The position numbers and the translations under genes were made by a program. Of a DNA stretch of 19,526 bases, positions 1 through 7,318 are shown in pieces. Source of the DNA: Desulfobacterales bacterium (lineage in GTDB: Bacteria > Desulfobacterota > DSM-4660 > Desulfatiglandales > Desulfatiglandaceae); contig JAKLQB010000707.1 of assembly GCA_022013615.1 (NCBI GenBank), positions 1-19,526 on the forward strand, given 5' to 3'. The notes beneath the pieces were generated by a model. It was not told where the DNA came from and did no database searches. It saw only the letters and a program-made list of their open reading frames with translations. How positions within the stretch are numbered: the first letter of the stretch is position 1; the number at the start of each line of letters is the position of its first letter.

Positions 1-1530
1 ACTTGTCATTCTACCTCTTACCATTTATGCCGATAAATCCAAGTCCTATCTCAGTGAGGGGGTTAAGAGCATACTCGTATCCCGCCTGTCAGGCGGGGAT
101 CTCCATATAATCAGTGATGAGGCATTGGAACCCCTTTTGAATGAAAAGGAAAAGGCGGGAATCACCTCGAAAGACAGGGCCGGGGAACTGGCGAGGACCC
201 TTAAGGCCGATTATGTCCTTTTTGGGAGTATAACGACCATTGGCGGGGGCTACAGCCTGGATCTATCCCTTCTTGAATTGCAGGAATCGGGGTCCAAACA
301 CACAAGTATTTCCGAGGCCGTAAATGAGGACCAGTTCATTCCCCGAATGGCAGATGTGGCCTATAGGGTAAAGGCCATTATTGAAGGAAAAGAGATGCCC
401 GCACCGAAAATGGAACAGCAGGCCCCTGTTTCTGTAGAGCCACAGGCGCCCAAAGGTATCTTTTCAAAGATGGCCGGGGAAGGAGAGACCCCAGGCATAA
501 CGGAAAAGGGCCTCTTTTATAAGACCCCTGAGGCCCAGGGGTTTGAACCCACAGGCAGGATCTCGGTTGGTATGGATGTGATGTCTTTTGATATGGGAGA
601 CGTAGACGGCGCGGGGGGCACCGAACTGGTGGTCCTTGGCCGGGAGAAGCTCATGCTTTACCAGCAACAAGGGGCTTCCTTTGTCCGCAAGGAAACCCTC
701 AAGGCGGGCCTTGGAGATGATTTTCTAAAGGTCAGTGTAGGTGATGCGGATAATGACGGGAGAGCGGAAATCTACCTGGTGAGCAGTTATGGCGCAAGGG
801 CAAGGACCACTGTTTATGAATGGACAGGAGAGTTTAAAAAGCGTGACCGCATGTCAGGCCACTTGCAAGTGGTTAAGTATGCCGGTGAGAGTAAACCGAT
901 TTTACTTTATCAAGAGTCAAAGGCTGGTGAATTCTTCAGCGGCAAGATATATGTGATGACCCCGGATAAGGAGGGCAAGTTTACCCGGAAGGAACCGCTT
1001 CCAGCACCTAAGGGAGTTCAGTTTTATACCCTGGCCCGTTATGACCTTAATAAGGATGGGGCGGCCGAATGGTTTGGTTTACAAAAGCCTGGCCTGAGAG
1101 AGCAGACCGGACTTATTGTGTGGGATAGTGGTGGTAACATAGTGTGGAGCGGGAATAAAAAACTCGGAGGGACCAATAACGCCATCAGGACAGGGGAACC
1201 GACAGGCAGGGGAGATCCGCCACCCAGGGTTTCCTTTAACAGCAGGCTCGTCGTAACAGACATTGACGGTGATGGAAGGCACGAGGTTTTGGCCGCAGAG
1301 AATATACCGCTCATAGAACAGGCGCAGGAGCTCAGGGTATATACAAAGGCCAAGCTAACCGCCTTACCATCGAAGGCGCAAGCCTTATCCCTGCATGGAC
1401 CACCAGGGAGCTTTCCTATTGCATTACTGATATACAGGCAGAGGGCGGGACCCTGTTTCTTGCGGCACACAAAGGGAGTGTAGTAAAAGTGCTGACTAAA
1501 GAATATGGCTATATCATGTGGTTTAAATAA
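1..1530 (+). CDS. Exported FG-GAP/VCBS repeat protein, 5'-partial and frameshifted
   Basis: The reading frame is open from base 2, so the start lies outside the window and a TTG at 125 is only an internal codon. The first residues (LVILPLTIYADKS) look like the end of a signal peptide, which suggests an envelope protein. Next comes an alpha/beta region with ADYVLFGSI, of the kind seen in TolB- or CsgG-like periplasmic proteins. The rest carries calcium-loop-like FG-GAP/VCBS motifs: GDVDGAGGTE, GDADNDGRAE, YDLNKDGAAE and TDIDGDGRHE, usually beta-propeller blades. In the initial frame the protein ends at 1483 with low-complexity residues. In the -1 frame from about 1345 it continues as YKGQANRLTIEGASLIPAW and ends in GYIMWFK at the TAA at 1528-1530, which reads like a natural end. 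A lost A in the AAA at 1344-1346 explains this. Family good; exact role unknown. Confidence 0.8.
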
Positions 1531-1568
1531 CGTATTGGTTCACCGCAAAGACGCAAAGGCCGCTGAGT

Positions 1569-1627
1569 TTTTTGCTTTCCGCTGAGCCCCGCTAATACTA
1601 ACGGGATAAAAGCGCGGAAAGCAAAAA
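1569..1627. repeat. Left subterminal hairpin of the GxxExxY cassette
   Basis: The arms TTTTTGCTTTCCGC (1569-1582) and GCGGAAAGCAAAAA (1614-1627) are perfectly complementary over 14 bp, with a 31-nt loop. It lies downstream of the GxxExxY stop on the minus strand and has no U-tract after a GC-rich stem, so it is not a classical terminator. It corresponds in position to the hairpin at the cassette's other end. Confidence 0.7.
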
Positions 1628-1644
1628 TGTTCACTCTTTGGTGC

Positions 1645-2064
1645 TTACTCCTTGAGTTTGTTCACAATTCGCACAATGCCATCCCGCATAACCGTCACGT
1701 TGAAATTCAAAAGGAGACCTAAATTAAGACCTGAAAGTTTTAGGTATGTCAAAAGTTGAGCCCTATGAATCGGTTCAATTTTCTCACATGATTTCAATTC
1801 AAGTATGATTGCCTTTTGAATAACCACATCCAACCTGTAACCGCAATCAAGTTTGATCCCCTTGTAAATAACAGGTAAGGACTTCTGCCTTTCGAATGAT
1901 AACCTTCGGAGACTCATCTCATGACAAATGCCTTGTTCATAGGCTGATTCAAGTAAGCCAGGCCCAAGGGTCTTGTGTACCTCTATAGCTGCACCGATAA
2001 TATTACTGCTTAATCTATTGATATCCATTATGCTAATGTCATTTAACTGAGTGGAAAACGTCAT
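1645..2064 (-). CDS. GxxExxY family protein (PDDEXK_3)
   Basis: This 139-residue protein is full length for the family. The name-giving motif is G36-L-L-E39-S-A-Y42 inside AAIEVHKTLGPGLLESAYEQ. It is followed by a nuclease-fold pattern, D79 in YRLDVVIQ and E89-L-K91 in ILELKS, the PD-(D/E)xK arrangement, and then the conserved RAQLLTYLKLSG and LGLLLNFN segments. No activity has been firmly assigned to the family; a nuclease-like role is inferred from the fold. The ATG at 2064 is chosen because AAAGGA lies 5 nt upstream; the ATG at residue 13, where many relatives start, has no Shine-Dalgarno. The gene is the only cargo of the inverted-repeat cassette and is read in the same direction as the SUMF1-like gene upstream. 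Confidence 0.9.
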   Translation of the reverse strand: MTFSTQLNDISIMDINRLSSNIIGAAIEVHKTLGPGLLESAYEQGICHEMSLRRLSFERQKSLPVIYKGIKLDCGYRLDVVIQKAIILELKSCEKIEPIHRAQLLTYLKLSGLNLGLLLNFNVTVMRDGIVRIVNKLKE

Positions 2065-2065
2065 T

Positions 2066-2100
2066 ATTTTCCTTTCTGCCCTCTCAGCAGAAAGGAAAAT
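2066..2100 (-). promoter_or_regulatory. Hairpin occluding the GxxExxY ribosome binding site
   Basis: On the minus strand the arms ATTTTCCTTTCTGC (2100-2087) and GCAGAAAGGAAAAT (2079-2066) pair perfectly over 14 bp around a 7-nt loop. The second arm contains the AAAGGA Shine-Dalgarno, and the start codon follows one base after the stem. In any transcript that includes both arms, for example read-through from the SUMF1-like gene, the ribosome site would be buried. A transcript starting inside the cassette after 2087 would be free to be translated. The pairing is seen; the regulatory role is inferred. Confidence 0.6.
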
Positions 2101-2148
2101 ACTTTCTCTGCGTTCTTTGCGTCTCTGCGGTGAGTACCTACTGAAAAC

Positions 2149-3045
2149 TCAGGGACCGTCCTCACGGGCTTCTTCCATAAGAATCAACTCTCTTTCAGCT
2201 TCCCTGCCAATCCAATCCCCCGCTTTACTCCAGACAAGTCTGAAACCGGTTGTTCGATACCTGCTGGCGGGGTGGCTATAGTTTCGATTGGCAGAGCGGC
2301 ATGAATATCCATCTCCGAACCAGCTCCCACCCCGGCGTACCTTTCTGGTTCCCGAGTCAGGCCCGCGAGGGTCAACCACGGAGCCTTTTGCGTAATCTCC
2401 ATGCCAATCGTAGCACCATTCCCACACATTACCATGAATGTCATATAGCCCCCAGGCGTTGGGAGGATAACTCTTTATCGGGGCCGCACCATCAACGGCC
2501 ATTCCCCTTGATTTTACATATTTAAGGCATTCTCCTGATTTCCTGCTGTTATTACCGTACATGGCTCTGCTACAATCAATCATGTTACCCCAGCTATAGG
2601 CAGTGGATGTCCCTGCCCTGCAGGCATATTCCCATTCTGCCTCTGTTGGCAGTCGATAAACCCCCTCTTTTTGTGCATTTAGCTTTTTTATAAATTTCAT
2701 ACAATCATACCACGACACCCTCGTTACCGGCATATCATCCGCTCCCTTTAGCCGGCCGAAAAACCGCTTTCCCATGACCGCCCACCATTGTTTCAGGGTC
2801 ACTTCAGTGGTCTGCATGTAAAAAGGCCTGCTGATTGTGACCGGATGCTGCACCTCGCTTTTTGACCTATAAAGTTCATCCTGTGGGCTCCCCATTATGA
2901 ACGTCCCTGCCGGGGTCAAGACGAATTCCATACCCAGGGAATTGCGAAAGACCTTCTCGGAGGCAAGCACCGGGGCAGGTACAAAAATGCGTGCAAGCAC
3001 AACAATAAAAAACAGGAATAATAATTTTTCAAATTTTTTTAACAT
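2149..3045 (-). CDS. Periplasmic SUMF1/formylglycine-generating-enzyme-fold protein
   Basis: The 298-residue protein begins with a Sec signal peptide (hydrophobic 9-27, likely cut after VLA at 28). The rest is an FGE-sulfatase domain: NSLGMEFVLTPAGTFIMGSP (35-54), PFYMQTTEVT (75-84), MPVTRVSWYD (105-114), RLPTEAEWEYACRAG (131-145), WGLYDIHGNVWEWCYDW (198-214), RRGGSW (237-242) and TGFRLVW (266-272). In true formylglycine-generating enzymes two active-site cysteines sit five residues apart after GGSW. Here only C249 (YSCRSANR) is present and the partner position is G244, so sulfatase activation is doubtful and a binding or structural role is more likely. A charged tail follows residue 273. The gene is 99 bp downstream of the last transporter gene, possibly on the same transcript. 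AGAAGG lies about 12 nt before the ATG. Confidence 0.88.
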   Translation of the reverse strand: MLKKFEKLLFLFFIVVLARIFVPAPVLASEKVFRNSLGMEFVLTPAGTFIMGSPQDELYRSKSEVQHPVTISRPFYMQTTEVTLKQWWAVMGKRFFGRLKGADDMPVTRVSWYDCMKFIKKLNAQKEGVYRLPTEAEWEYACRAGTSTAYSWGNMIDCSRAMYGNNSRKSGECLKYVKSRGMAVDGAAPIKSYPPNAWGLYDIHGNVWEWCYDWHGDYAKGSVVDPRGPDSGTRKVRRGGSWFGDGYSCRSANRNYSHPASRYRTTGFRLVWSKAGDWIGREAERELILMEEAREDGP

Positions 3046-3144
3046 CTTGGTCTGTACCTTCTCAATATATCATAATCTTGGCCTGTGGATTCCCGAGGGA
3101 AAACCAACGACTACTATTTTATATCGGTTTAGCACTATCTGCTT

Positions 3145-4158
3145 TCAGAAACCCTTCCCAGTCCCATTTTCCGCATAAAAACAGGCCACCCAGTGGGAAT
3201 TATTCGTTTCTTTTAAAAGGGGTTTTTCCAGGCTGCATTTAGTCTTGTTGGCGACCCTGCACCTGGCAAAAAAAGGACATCCCTCATGTTCAGAAGCCTC
3301 TCTCTCCACCGGAAGTAAGGTATTATAGTGATTTACCTCGCCGGACAGTCCAAACTTGGGCAGCGCATCAATCAGGGCCTTGGTATAGGGATGTTTGGGC
3401 TTTTGTATAACTTGATCTGCGCTCCCCAGTTCCATCATGTTTCCCTTATATATCACGGCGATACGATCGCAGAGATAGCGGGCAGCCGACAGACTGTGGG
3501 TGATAACCAGAAGTGTCGCCTGGAATTTTTCCCGCATCTCGAGCAGGATGTTGAAGATCTGGGCTGAGATGGACGCATCAAGCATGGAAGTGGGTTCATC
3601 AGCCACCACAAAATCAGGGTTCAGCACCATGACCCTGGCAATGGCAACCCTTTGCCTCTGCCCACCGCTAAGCTGATGAGGATAACGGTTAACAAAATCA
3701 TCGGGTGGAGAGAGGCCGACTGATTTCATTGTCAGCCACACTGCGTCTTCTCTATCCTCGGCATTCCCTATTTTATGGATAATCAAAGGCTCTGAGATCG
3801 TATCAAAGACCGAAAGCTGGGGGTTGAGAGATTGATAAGGGTCCTGAAAGATCATCTGGACCTTGCGGTGTAAATCTTTCAGGGCCTTTCCCCTGAGCCC
3901 TGCTATTTCACGGCCATTTAGATATATCCTGCCTTCCTCCGGTTTTTCCAGTCTGACAATCAGACGGCCGGCCGTGGTCTTTCCGCTCCCGCTTTCTCCA
4001 ACAAGACCAAATACCTCCCCCCTTAATATCTTGATGGATATCTTATTGAGGGCAATGATCTCCTTCCCTCGCGCACCGAAAAAGGAATCCCTGGATGTGT
4101 ATCTTTTAACTATATGTTCCAGCTCAATGATGGTTTCTCTGTCGTTATCCATCTTCAT
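3145..4158 (-). CDS. Oligopeptide ABC transporter ATP-binding protein (DppF/OppF type)
   Basis: This is a cytoplasmic ATPase of a peptide importer, the partner of the ATPase encoded just upstream. Numbering from the chosen start: Walker A GESGSGKT 54-61, Q-loop MIFQDPYQSLNPQ with Q105, signature LSGGQRQR 163-170, Walker B FVVADE 183-188, H-loop H221. The C-terminal oligopeptide-transporter extension includes KHPYTKALIDALP and a cysteine set (CPFFARC and two later cysteines) typical of the family. The ATG at 4158 is chosen because it overlaps the upstream stop in an ATGA arrangement, which favours translational coupling and gives 337 residues. A GTG at 4176 would add six residues, and an ATG at 4152 is also possible. 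The substrate cannot be read from the ATPase; dpp versus opp is undecided. Confidence 0.93.
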   Translation of the reverse strand: MKMDNDRETIIELEHIVKRYTSRDSFFGARGKEIIALNKISIKILRGEVFGLVGESGSGKTTAGRLIVRLEKPEEGRIYLNGREIAGLRGKALKDLHRKVQMIFQDPYQSLNPQLSVFDTISEPLIIHKIGNAEDREDAVWLTMKSVGLSPPDDFVNRYPHQLSGGQRQRVAIARVMVLNPDFVVADEPTSMLDASISAQIFNILLEMREKFQATLLVITHSLSAARYLCDRIAVIYKGNMMELGSADQVIQKPKHPYTKALIDALPKFGLSGEVNHYNTLLPVEREASEHEGCPFFARCRVANKTKCSLEKPLLKETNNSHWVACFYAENGTGKGF

Positions 4159-5123
4159 CTGCAATCTGCACCACACTGATAACAGAGGGTCTTGTGCCGC
4201 GGCGAAGTTTCAAGCCACACAGCCTCCCCGGTTTTACATGCTTCCTTTGCGCCAGGGCACCGGTCACGGAAGCGGCATCCGGAAGGAGGATGAATCAGAT
4301 TCGGCGTTTCACCCGGAATGGGCATGAGCCGGCTCTTTTCCCCTGTCAATGTGGGATAGGATGACAGGAGCGCCTTTGTATAGGGATGCGCCGGATTACT
4401 GAAGACCTCTTCCCTGGAACCGTGCTCCACCAGCTTGCCCGCATACATAATACCGATATCATGACACACGTCTGCCACGATTGAGATATCATGGGAGATA
4501 AAGATCATGCTGATCCCGAATTCTTTTTGCAGGTTCATGATTTCCTTAAGAATCTGATCCTGAACAATTACATCCAGGGCTGTTGTGGGTTCATCTGCAA
4601 TGATCAGTTTGGGCTTACAGGCCAGCGCCATGGCAATAATTGCCCGCTGCTTCATCCCTCCACTGTACTGGTGAGGGTAATCTCTCATGCGGTCTCTTGG
4701 TATTCCCACAAGTTGAAAAAGCTCTTCCACCTGTTCAAACGCCTCTTTTTTGTCAAGGGAGGCATTATGTGTAAGTATGGCCTCTGCAATCTGTTCGTGA
4801 ACGCGGTGGACCGGGTTCAGGGCATTCATGGCGGCCTGAAAGATCATGGCTATTTTCTGCCACCTGATTTCCCTCATCTCTTCATCTGACTTTTGCAGGA
4901 GGTCTGCACCGTTAAAAAGCATGCGACCTTCCCGAATCACCCCATTGGGGGGGAGCAGCCTCATCAGGGCCATACCCAGCGTGGTCTTTCCACACCCGGA
5001 TTCACCAACAAAACCGAGGGACTTCCCTTCTTCCAATGAAAAAGAGACGTCCTCCACTGCATGGAGATAGCCCTTTTGGGTGTGATAACCCATGCTAAGA
5101 TTCTCTACTTCTAATAATGCCAT
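4155..5123 (-). CDS. Oligopeptide ABC transporter ATP-binding protein (DppD/OppD type)
   Basis: This 322-residue protein is the second ATPase of the importer and should form a heterodimer with the DppF-type subunit. Motifs: Walker A GESGCGKT 40-47, Q-loop FQAAMNALNPV with Q96, signature YSGGMKQR 153-160, Walker B LIIADEPT 173-180, H-loop H211. The C-terminus has HPYTKALLSSYP and the cysteine-rich CRFRDRCPGAKEAC segment characteristic of the oligo-HPY domain, which in some DppD proteins carries an iron-sulfur cluster. The ATG follows the permease stop by one base, so the genes are tightly coupled. The end overlaps the next gene by 4 bp. All catalytic residues are intact. Confidence 0.94.
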   Translation of the reverse strand: MALLEVENLSMGYHTQKGYLHAVEDVSFSLEEGKSLGFVGESGCGKTTLGMALMRLLPPNGVIREGRMLFNGADLLQKSDEEMREIRWQKIAMIFQAAMNALNPVHRVHEQIAEAILTHNASLDKKEAFEQVEELFQLVGIPRDRMRDYPHQYSGGMKQRAIIAMALACKPKLIIADEPTTALDVIVQDQILKEIMNLQKEFGISMIFISHDISIVADVCHDIGIMYAGKLVEHGSREEVFSNPAHPYTKALLSSYPTLTGEKSRLMPIPGETPNLIHPPSGCRFRDRCPGAKEACKTGEAVWLETSPRHKTLCYQCGADCR

Positions 5124-5124
5124 C

Positions 5125-6051
5125 TTACTCGGTTCCTGCCTCCTTTCTCAACCTCGGGTCAAGCACCTCATCCATGGCCCGACCCAACATGTAAAAGGCC
5201 AGAGTGATCAGGGAGATGCAAATGCCCGGTGGCAGGAGCCAGTATGGGGCCTTGAACATGTGTCCTGTCTTCCACACCCATTGAAGCATCATACCCCAAC
5301 TGACCGTACTGGGGTCCCCAAAGCCCAGAAATGCCAGGGCCGCCTCAATGATAATCGCTGAGGTTACCCGAAAGGTCATGTAAAGAAAGGAAAGCGGCAA
5401 CACGTTTGGCATGATATGCCTGAAAATGATTCTTGTATGCGAGGCCCCGGCCACTCTTGCGGCCTCAATGAAAGGTCTGTGCTTCAGGGAGAGGGTCTGG
5501 GCCCTGATCACCCTCGAGACCCCCGGCCACCGGAACAATGCAATGATCAAAACAATGGTCCATATGGTGAGCTGACCGAATAGTGCGGCAAGCATCAGCA
5601 CCACAAGCATGGTCGGCATGACCATGATCATGTCTGCCAGTCGCATAAGAAGCGTGTCAACGAGTCTCCCCATATATCCGGCAACCATTCCTATGGCCGT
5701 GCCAAGAACGATACTCATAAATGCGGCTGAAACCCCCACCAGAAACGCAACCCTGGCACCGGCAAGGAGCTGACTCAGGATATCCCGGCCCATGAAATCG
5801 GTCCCCAGCCAGTGTCTGAGGCTCGGACCCGTCGATTTGGTGATCTCAGGGTCCACCCCTGTCATGGGTTGATACATGGGGTCTATTAGAGGCGGAATAA
5901 AGCTGCAAATGGCCATCAAGGCAAACATGACCAGCAGGCTAAGGCCAATCCTGCCAAGGAGATTCCGCTTATAGATTGTCCACCCACCCCGGAGACGGTC
6001 CATCCATGGGAATTTCTTCAAGTGCCTTTTATGGGATTTCTCCAGACTCAT
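5125..6051 (-). CDS. Oligopeptide ABC transporter permease (DppC/OppC type)
   Basis: This inner-membrane permease has about six membrane segments. The start chosen is the ATG at 6051 (MSLEKSHK, 308 residues); an upstream TTG at 6060 would add three residues, and neither has a strong Shine-Dalgarno. Family marks include the basic N-terminus before the first segment (NLLGRIGLSLLVMFALMAIC), the GTDFMGRD motif at about 83-90 typical of DppC-type subunits, and the EAA coupling loop EAARVAGASHTRIIFRHIMPN at about 196-216, which contacts the ATPases. The C-terminal MDEVLDPRLR is also typical. It lies one base from the downstream ATPase gene and about 100 bp from the upstream permease gene, a gap filled by two hairpins. 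Confidence 0.94.
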   Translation of the reverse strand: MSLEKSHKRHLKKFPWMDRLRGGWTIYKRNLLGRIGLSLLVMFALMAICSFIPPLIDPMYQPMTGVDPEITKSTGPSLRHWLGTDFMGRDILSQLLAGARVAFLVGVSAAFMSIVLGTAIGMVAGYMGRLVDTLLMRLADMIMVMPTMLVVLMLAALFGQLTIWTIVLIIALFRWPGVSRVIRAQTLSLKHRPFIEAARVAGASHTRIIFRHIMPNVLPLSFLYMTFRVTSAIIIEAALAFLGFGDPSTVSWGMMLQWVWKTGHMFKAPYWLLPPGICISLITLAFYMLGRAMDEVLDPRLRKEAGTE

Positions 6052-6063
6052 TTTTGTCAAATT

Positions 6064-6104
6064 ATAAAATTGCTACGCAATTTTATGTAACGCGGCTTCG
6101 CCGC
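6064..6104. repeat. Double hairpin between the two permease genes
   Basis: Two perfect palindromes stand side by side: ATAAAATTGC (6064-6073) with GCAATTTTAT (6077-6086), a 10-bp stem with a 3-nt loop, and GCGGC (6092-6096) with GCCGC (6100-6104), a 5-bp stem with a TTC loop. They fill the gap between permease B and permease C. They resemble REP-like intergenic elements and could affect mRNA stability or subunit ratio; neither has a proper U-tract for a terminator on the minus strand. Confidence 0.6.
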
Positions 6105-6151
6105 TCTAATAAAAAGAAATTTAAACAATCGTAACAACTTAGATGTTTTAT

Positions 6152-7129
6152 TTAATACCTGATCCGCGGATCAAGGTAGGCGTAAAGGGTGTCCACCACT
6201 AGATTGGAAATGAGGACTACGATTGCAATAAGTAAAAAACAGGCCTGGGCCAGGGGGTAATCATTCTGGCTCACTGACATGACAAGCTCCCTGCCTATGC
6301 CTGGCCAGGTGAAAACTGTTTCAGTAAGGGCGCCCCCGTTGATGGAAAAGGCCAGGCTAAGGCCCACGGCTGTCACCACTGGTAACGCAGCATTGGGTGC
6401 GGCATGATGGTTTCGAATCACCTTTTCAGAGAGGCCTTTGGCCCTTCCAGTAACAATATAGTCTTCTTTGAGTGTTTCCAGCATACTGCTGCGCATGATC
6501 AATAAATAGGAGCCGAAATGTACGAGAAAAAGGGTGGTCAGGGGGAGAACCATATGATGGAGAACATCCAGGAGCCTGGCAAAGATACCTGCGTCCGGGT
6601 CAAGCCACACCTCCTCCGAAAGCATACCCGTGATGGGAAACCAGTCCATCTTGTATGCAAACACCCAGATCAGTATCAGGCCTAACCAGGGAAGAAAAAC
6701 AGTGTGGGTGACCAATGCGCCTATGGTCATTAACGTGTCTGTTGTTTTTCCCTTGTGCCACGATGCGATCTTGCCCAAAAATACACCCACCAGGGCGGCA
6801 AGTATAATGGCCGTGGTAAAGAGCAGAATGGTATTGGGCAACCGGGCCCATATAATTTCAATTACTGGTTGTCCGTAATGAAAGGACTCGCCAAAATTGC
6901 CAGTGAAAAAGTTCTTCAGATAATATAGATATTGCATCCCGAGGGGTTTATCGAGGCCCAATTGTGAGATAAGGTGTTCCGCATCCTCCGGTGTCATATC
7001 CGGATCCACCATTCTTGAGACAGGATCTCCAGGGGCCAGACGGAAAAGCAGAAACAGGACCGTAATGATCACAAAAAAGATAATCGCGATCTGAATCAGT
7101 CGCCGGCCTATGTATTTCCACAATTCCAT
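6152..7129 (-). CDS. Oligopeptide ABC transporter permease (DppB/OppB type)
   Basis: This 325-residue inner-membrane permease pairs with the DppC-type subunit. The N-terminus (MELWKYIGRRLIQIAIIFFV) is followed by the first membrane segment and the family motif LAPGDP (31-36). Further marks are LGLDKPLGMQYLYYLKNFFTGNFGES (56-82), the coupling loop DYIVTGRAKGLSEKV (223-237) and the C-terminal ETVFTWPGIGRELVMS and LVVDTLYAYLDPRIRY blocks. Length and layout are normal and nothing is broken. The start ATG has no strong Shine-Dalgarno. It is separated from the binding-protein gene by about 190 bp that carries a large palindrome, so expression from the same transcript depends on read-through of that structure. 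Confidence 0.94.
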   Translation of the reverse strand: MELWKYIGRRLIQIAIIFFVIITVLFLLFRLAPGDPVSRMVDPDMTPEDAEHLISQLGLDKPLGMQYLYYLKNFFTGNFGESFHYGQPVIEIIWARLPNTILLFTTAIILAALVGVFLGKIASWHKGKTTDTLMTIGALVTHTVFLPWLGLILIWVFAYKMDWFPITGMLSEEVWLDPDAGIFARLLDVLHHMVLPLTTLFLVHFGSYLLIMRSSMLETLKEDYIVTGRAKGLSEKVIRNHHAAPNAALPVVTAVGLSLAFSINGGALTETVFTWPGIGRELVMSVSQNDYPLAQACFLLIAIVVLISNLVVDTLYAYLDPRIRY

Positions 7130-7187
7130 TCTATACTGACTCCTGACTCCTGGATTCTGACTTCTTTTTTATCAACTCATTTTGTAA

Positions 7188-7310
7188 CTCAATAAGTTGG
7201 GGTAAATCCGCTGGTGTAGGGCGGCTCCCGCCAATGGCGGGATTATATGCCACCGTTATTGGCGGGGTATAAAACCCCGCCCTACAAGAAACGAACCCGA
7301 ACTTATTGAG
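7188..7310. repeat. MITE-like nested palindrome inside the transporter operon
   Basis: Outer arms CTCAATAAGTT (7188-7198) and AACTTATTGAG (7300-7310) are perfect inverted repeats. Inside them TGTAGGGCGG (7215-7224) pairs with CCGCCCTACA (7277-7286), with weaker similarity between. The centre holds two more hairpins, TCCCGCC AAT GGCGGGA near 7226-7242 and GGCGGGGT/ACCCCGCC (7261-7268 and 7274-7281). The whole unit of about 123 bp has no coding capacity. It sits between the binding-protein gene and permease B, where a strong RNA structure could lower expression of the membrane subunits relative to the binding protein. Confidence 0.65.
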
Positions 7311-7318
7311 AACTTACC

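Larger units (their letters stand above)
1537..2138. mobile_element. GxxExxY cassette bounded by inverted terminal repeats
   Basis: The left end (1537-1567, GGTTCACCGCAAAGACGCAA...) and the reverse complement of the right end (2106-2138, GGTACTCACCGCAGAGACGC...) share the core TCACCGCARAGACGCAAAG. Just inside each end is a 14-bp perfect hairpin with related arms (CTTTCCGCTGAG at the left, CTTTCTGCTGAG at the right), so the ends are alike in both sequence and structure. The cassette fits tightly between neighbours: the left end begins 6 bp after the stop at 1530 and the right end lies 10 bp before the stop of the SUMF1-like gene. It holds a single gene and no transposase. I saw no clear target-site duplication. 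Such repeats around GxxExxY genes are familiar in many genomes; calling this a mobile unit is an inference. Confidence 0.55.

Noticed and set aside
81..97. Palindrome CCCGCCTGTCAGGCGGG near the left edge
   Set aside because: It is a clear 7-bp hairpin but lies in frame inside the coding sequence (SRLSGG), so it is not treated as a regulatory site; it may be a chance or repeat-derived insertion.
1340..1350. Programmed -1 frameshift site in the FG-GAP gene
   Set aside because: No X-XXY-YYZ slippery heptamer or obvious downstream stimulatory structure; a one-base loss in the A run explains the change more simply.
1039..1470. Minus-strand open frame of 143 codons inside the FG-GAP gene
   Set aside because: It lies opposite a frame with clear repeat motifs, has no family features of its own, and its composition is that of a shadow frame.
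1537..2138. CRISPR array or tRNA-like integration site at the cassette ends
   Set aside because: There are only two inverted copies, no direct spaced repeats, and no tRNA cloverleaf could be traced.
4174..4176. GTG start for the DppF-type ATPase
   Set aside because: It would overlap the upstream gene by 22 bp; the ATG at 4158 gives the usual ATGA coupling and a normal N-terminus.
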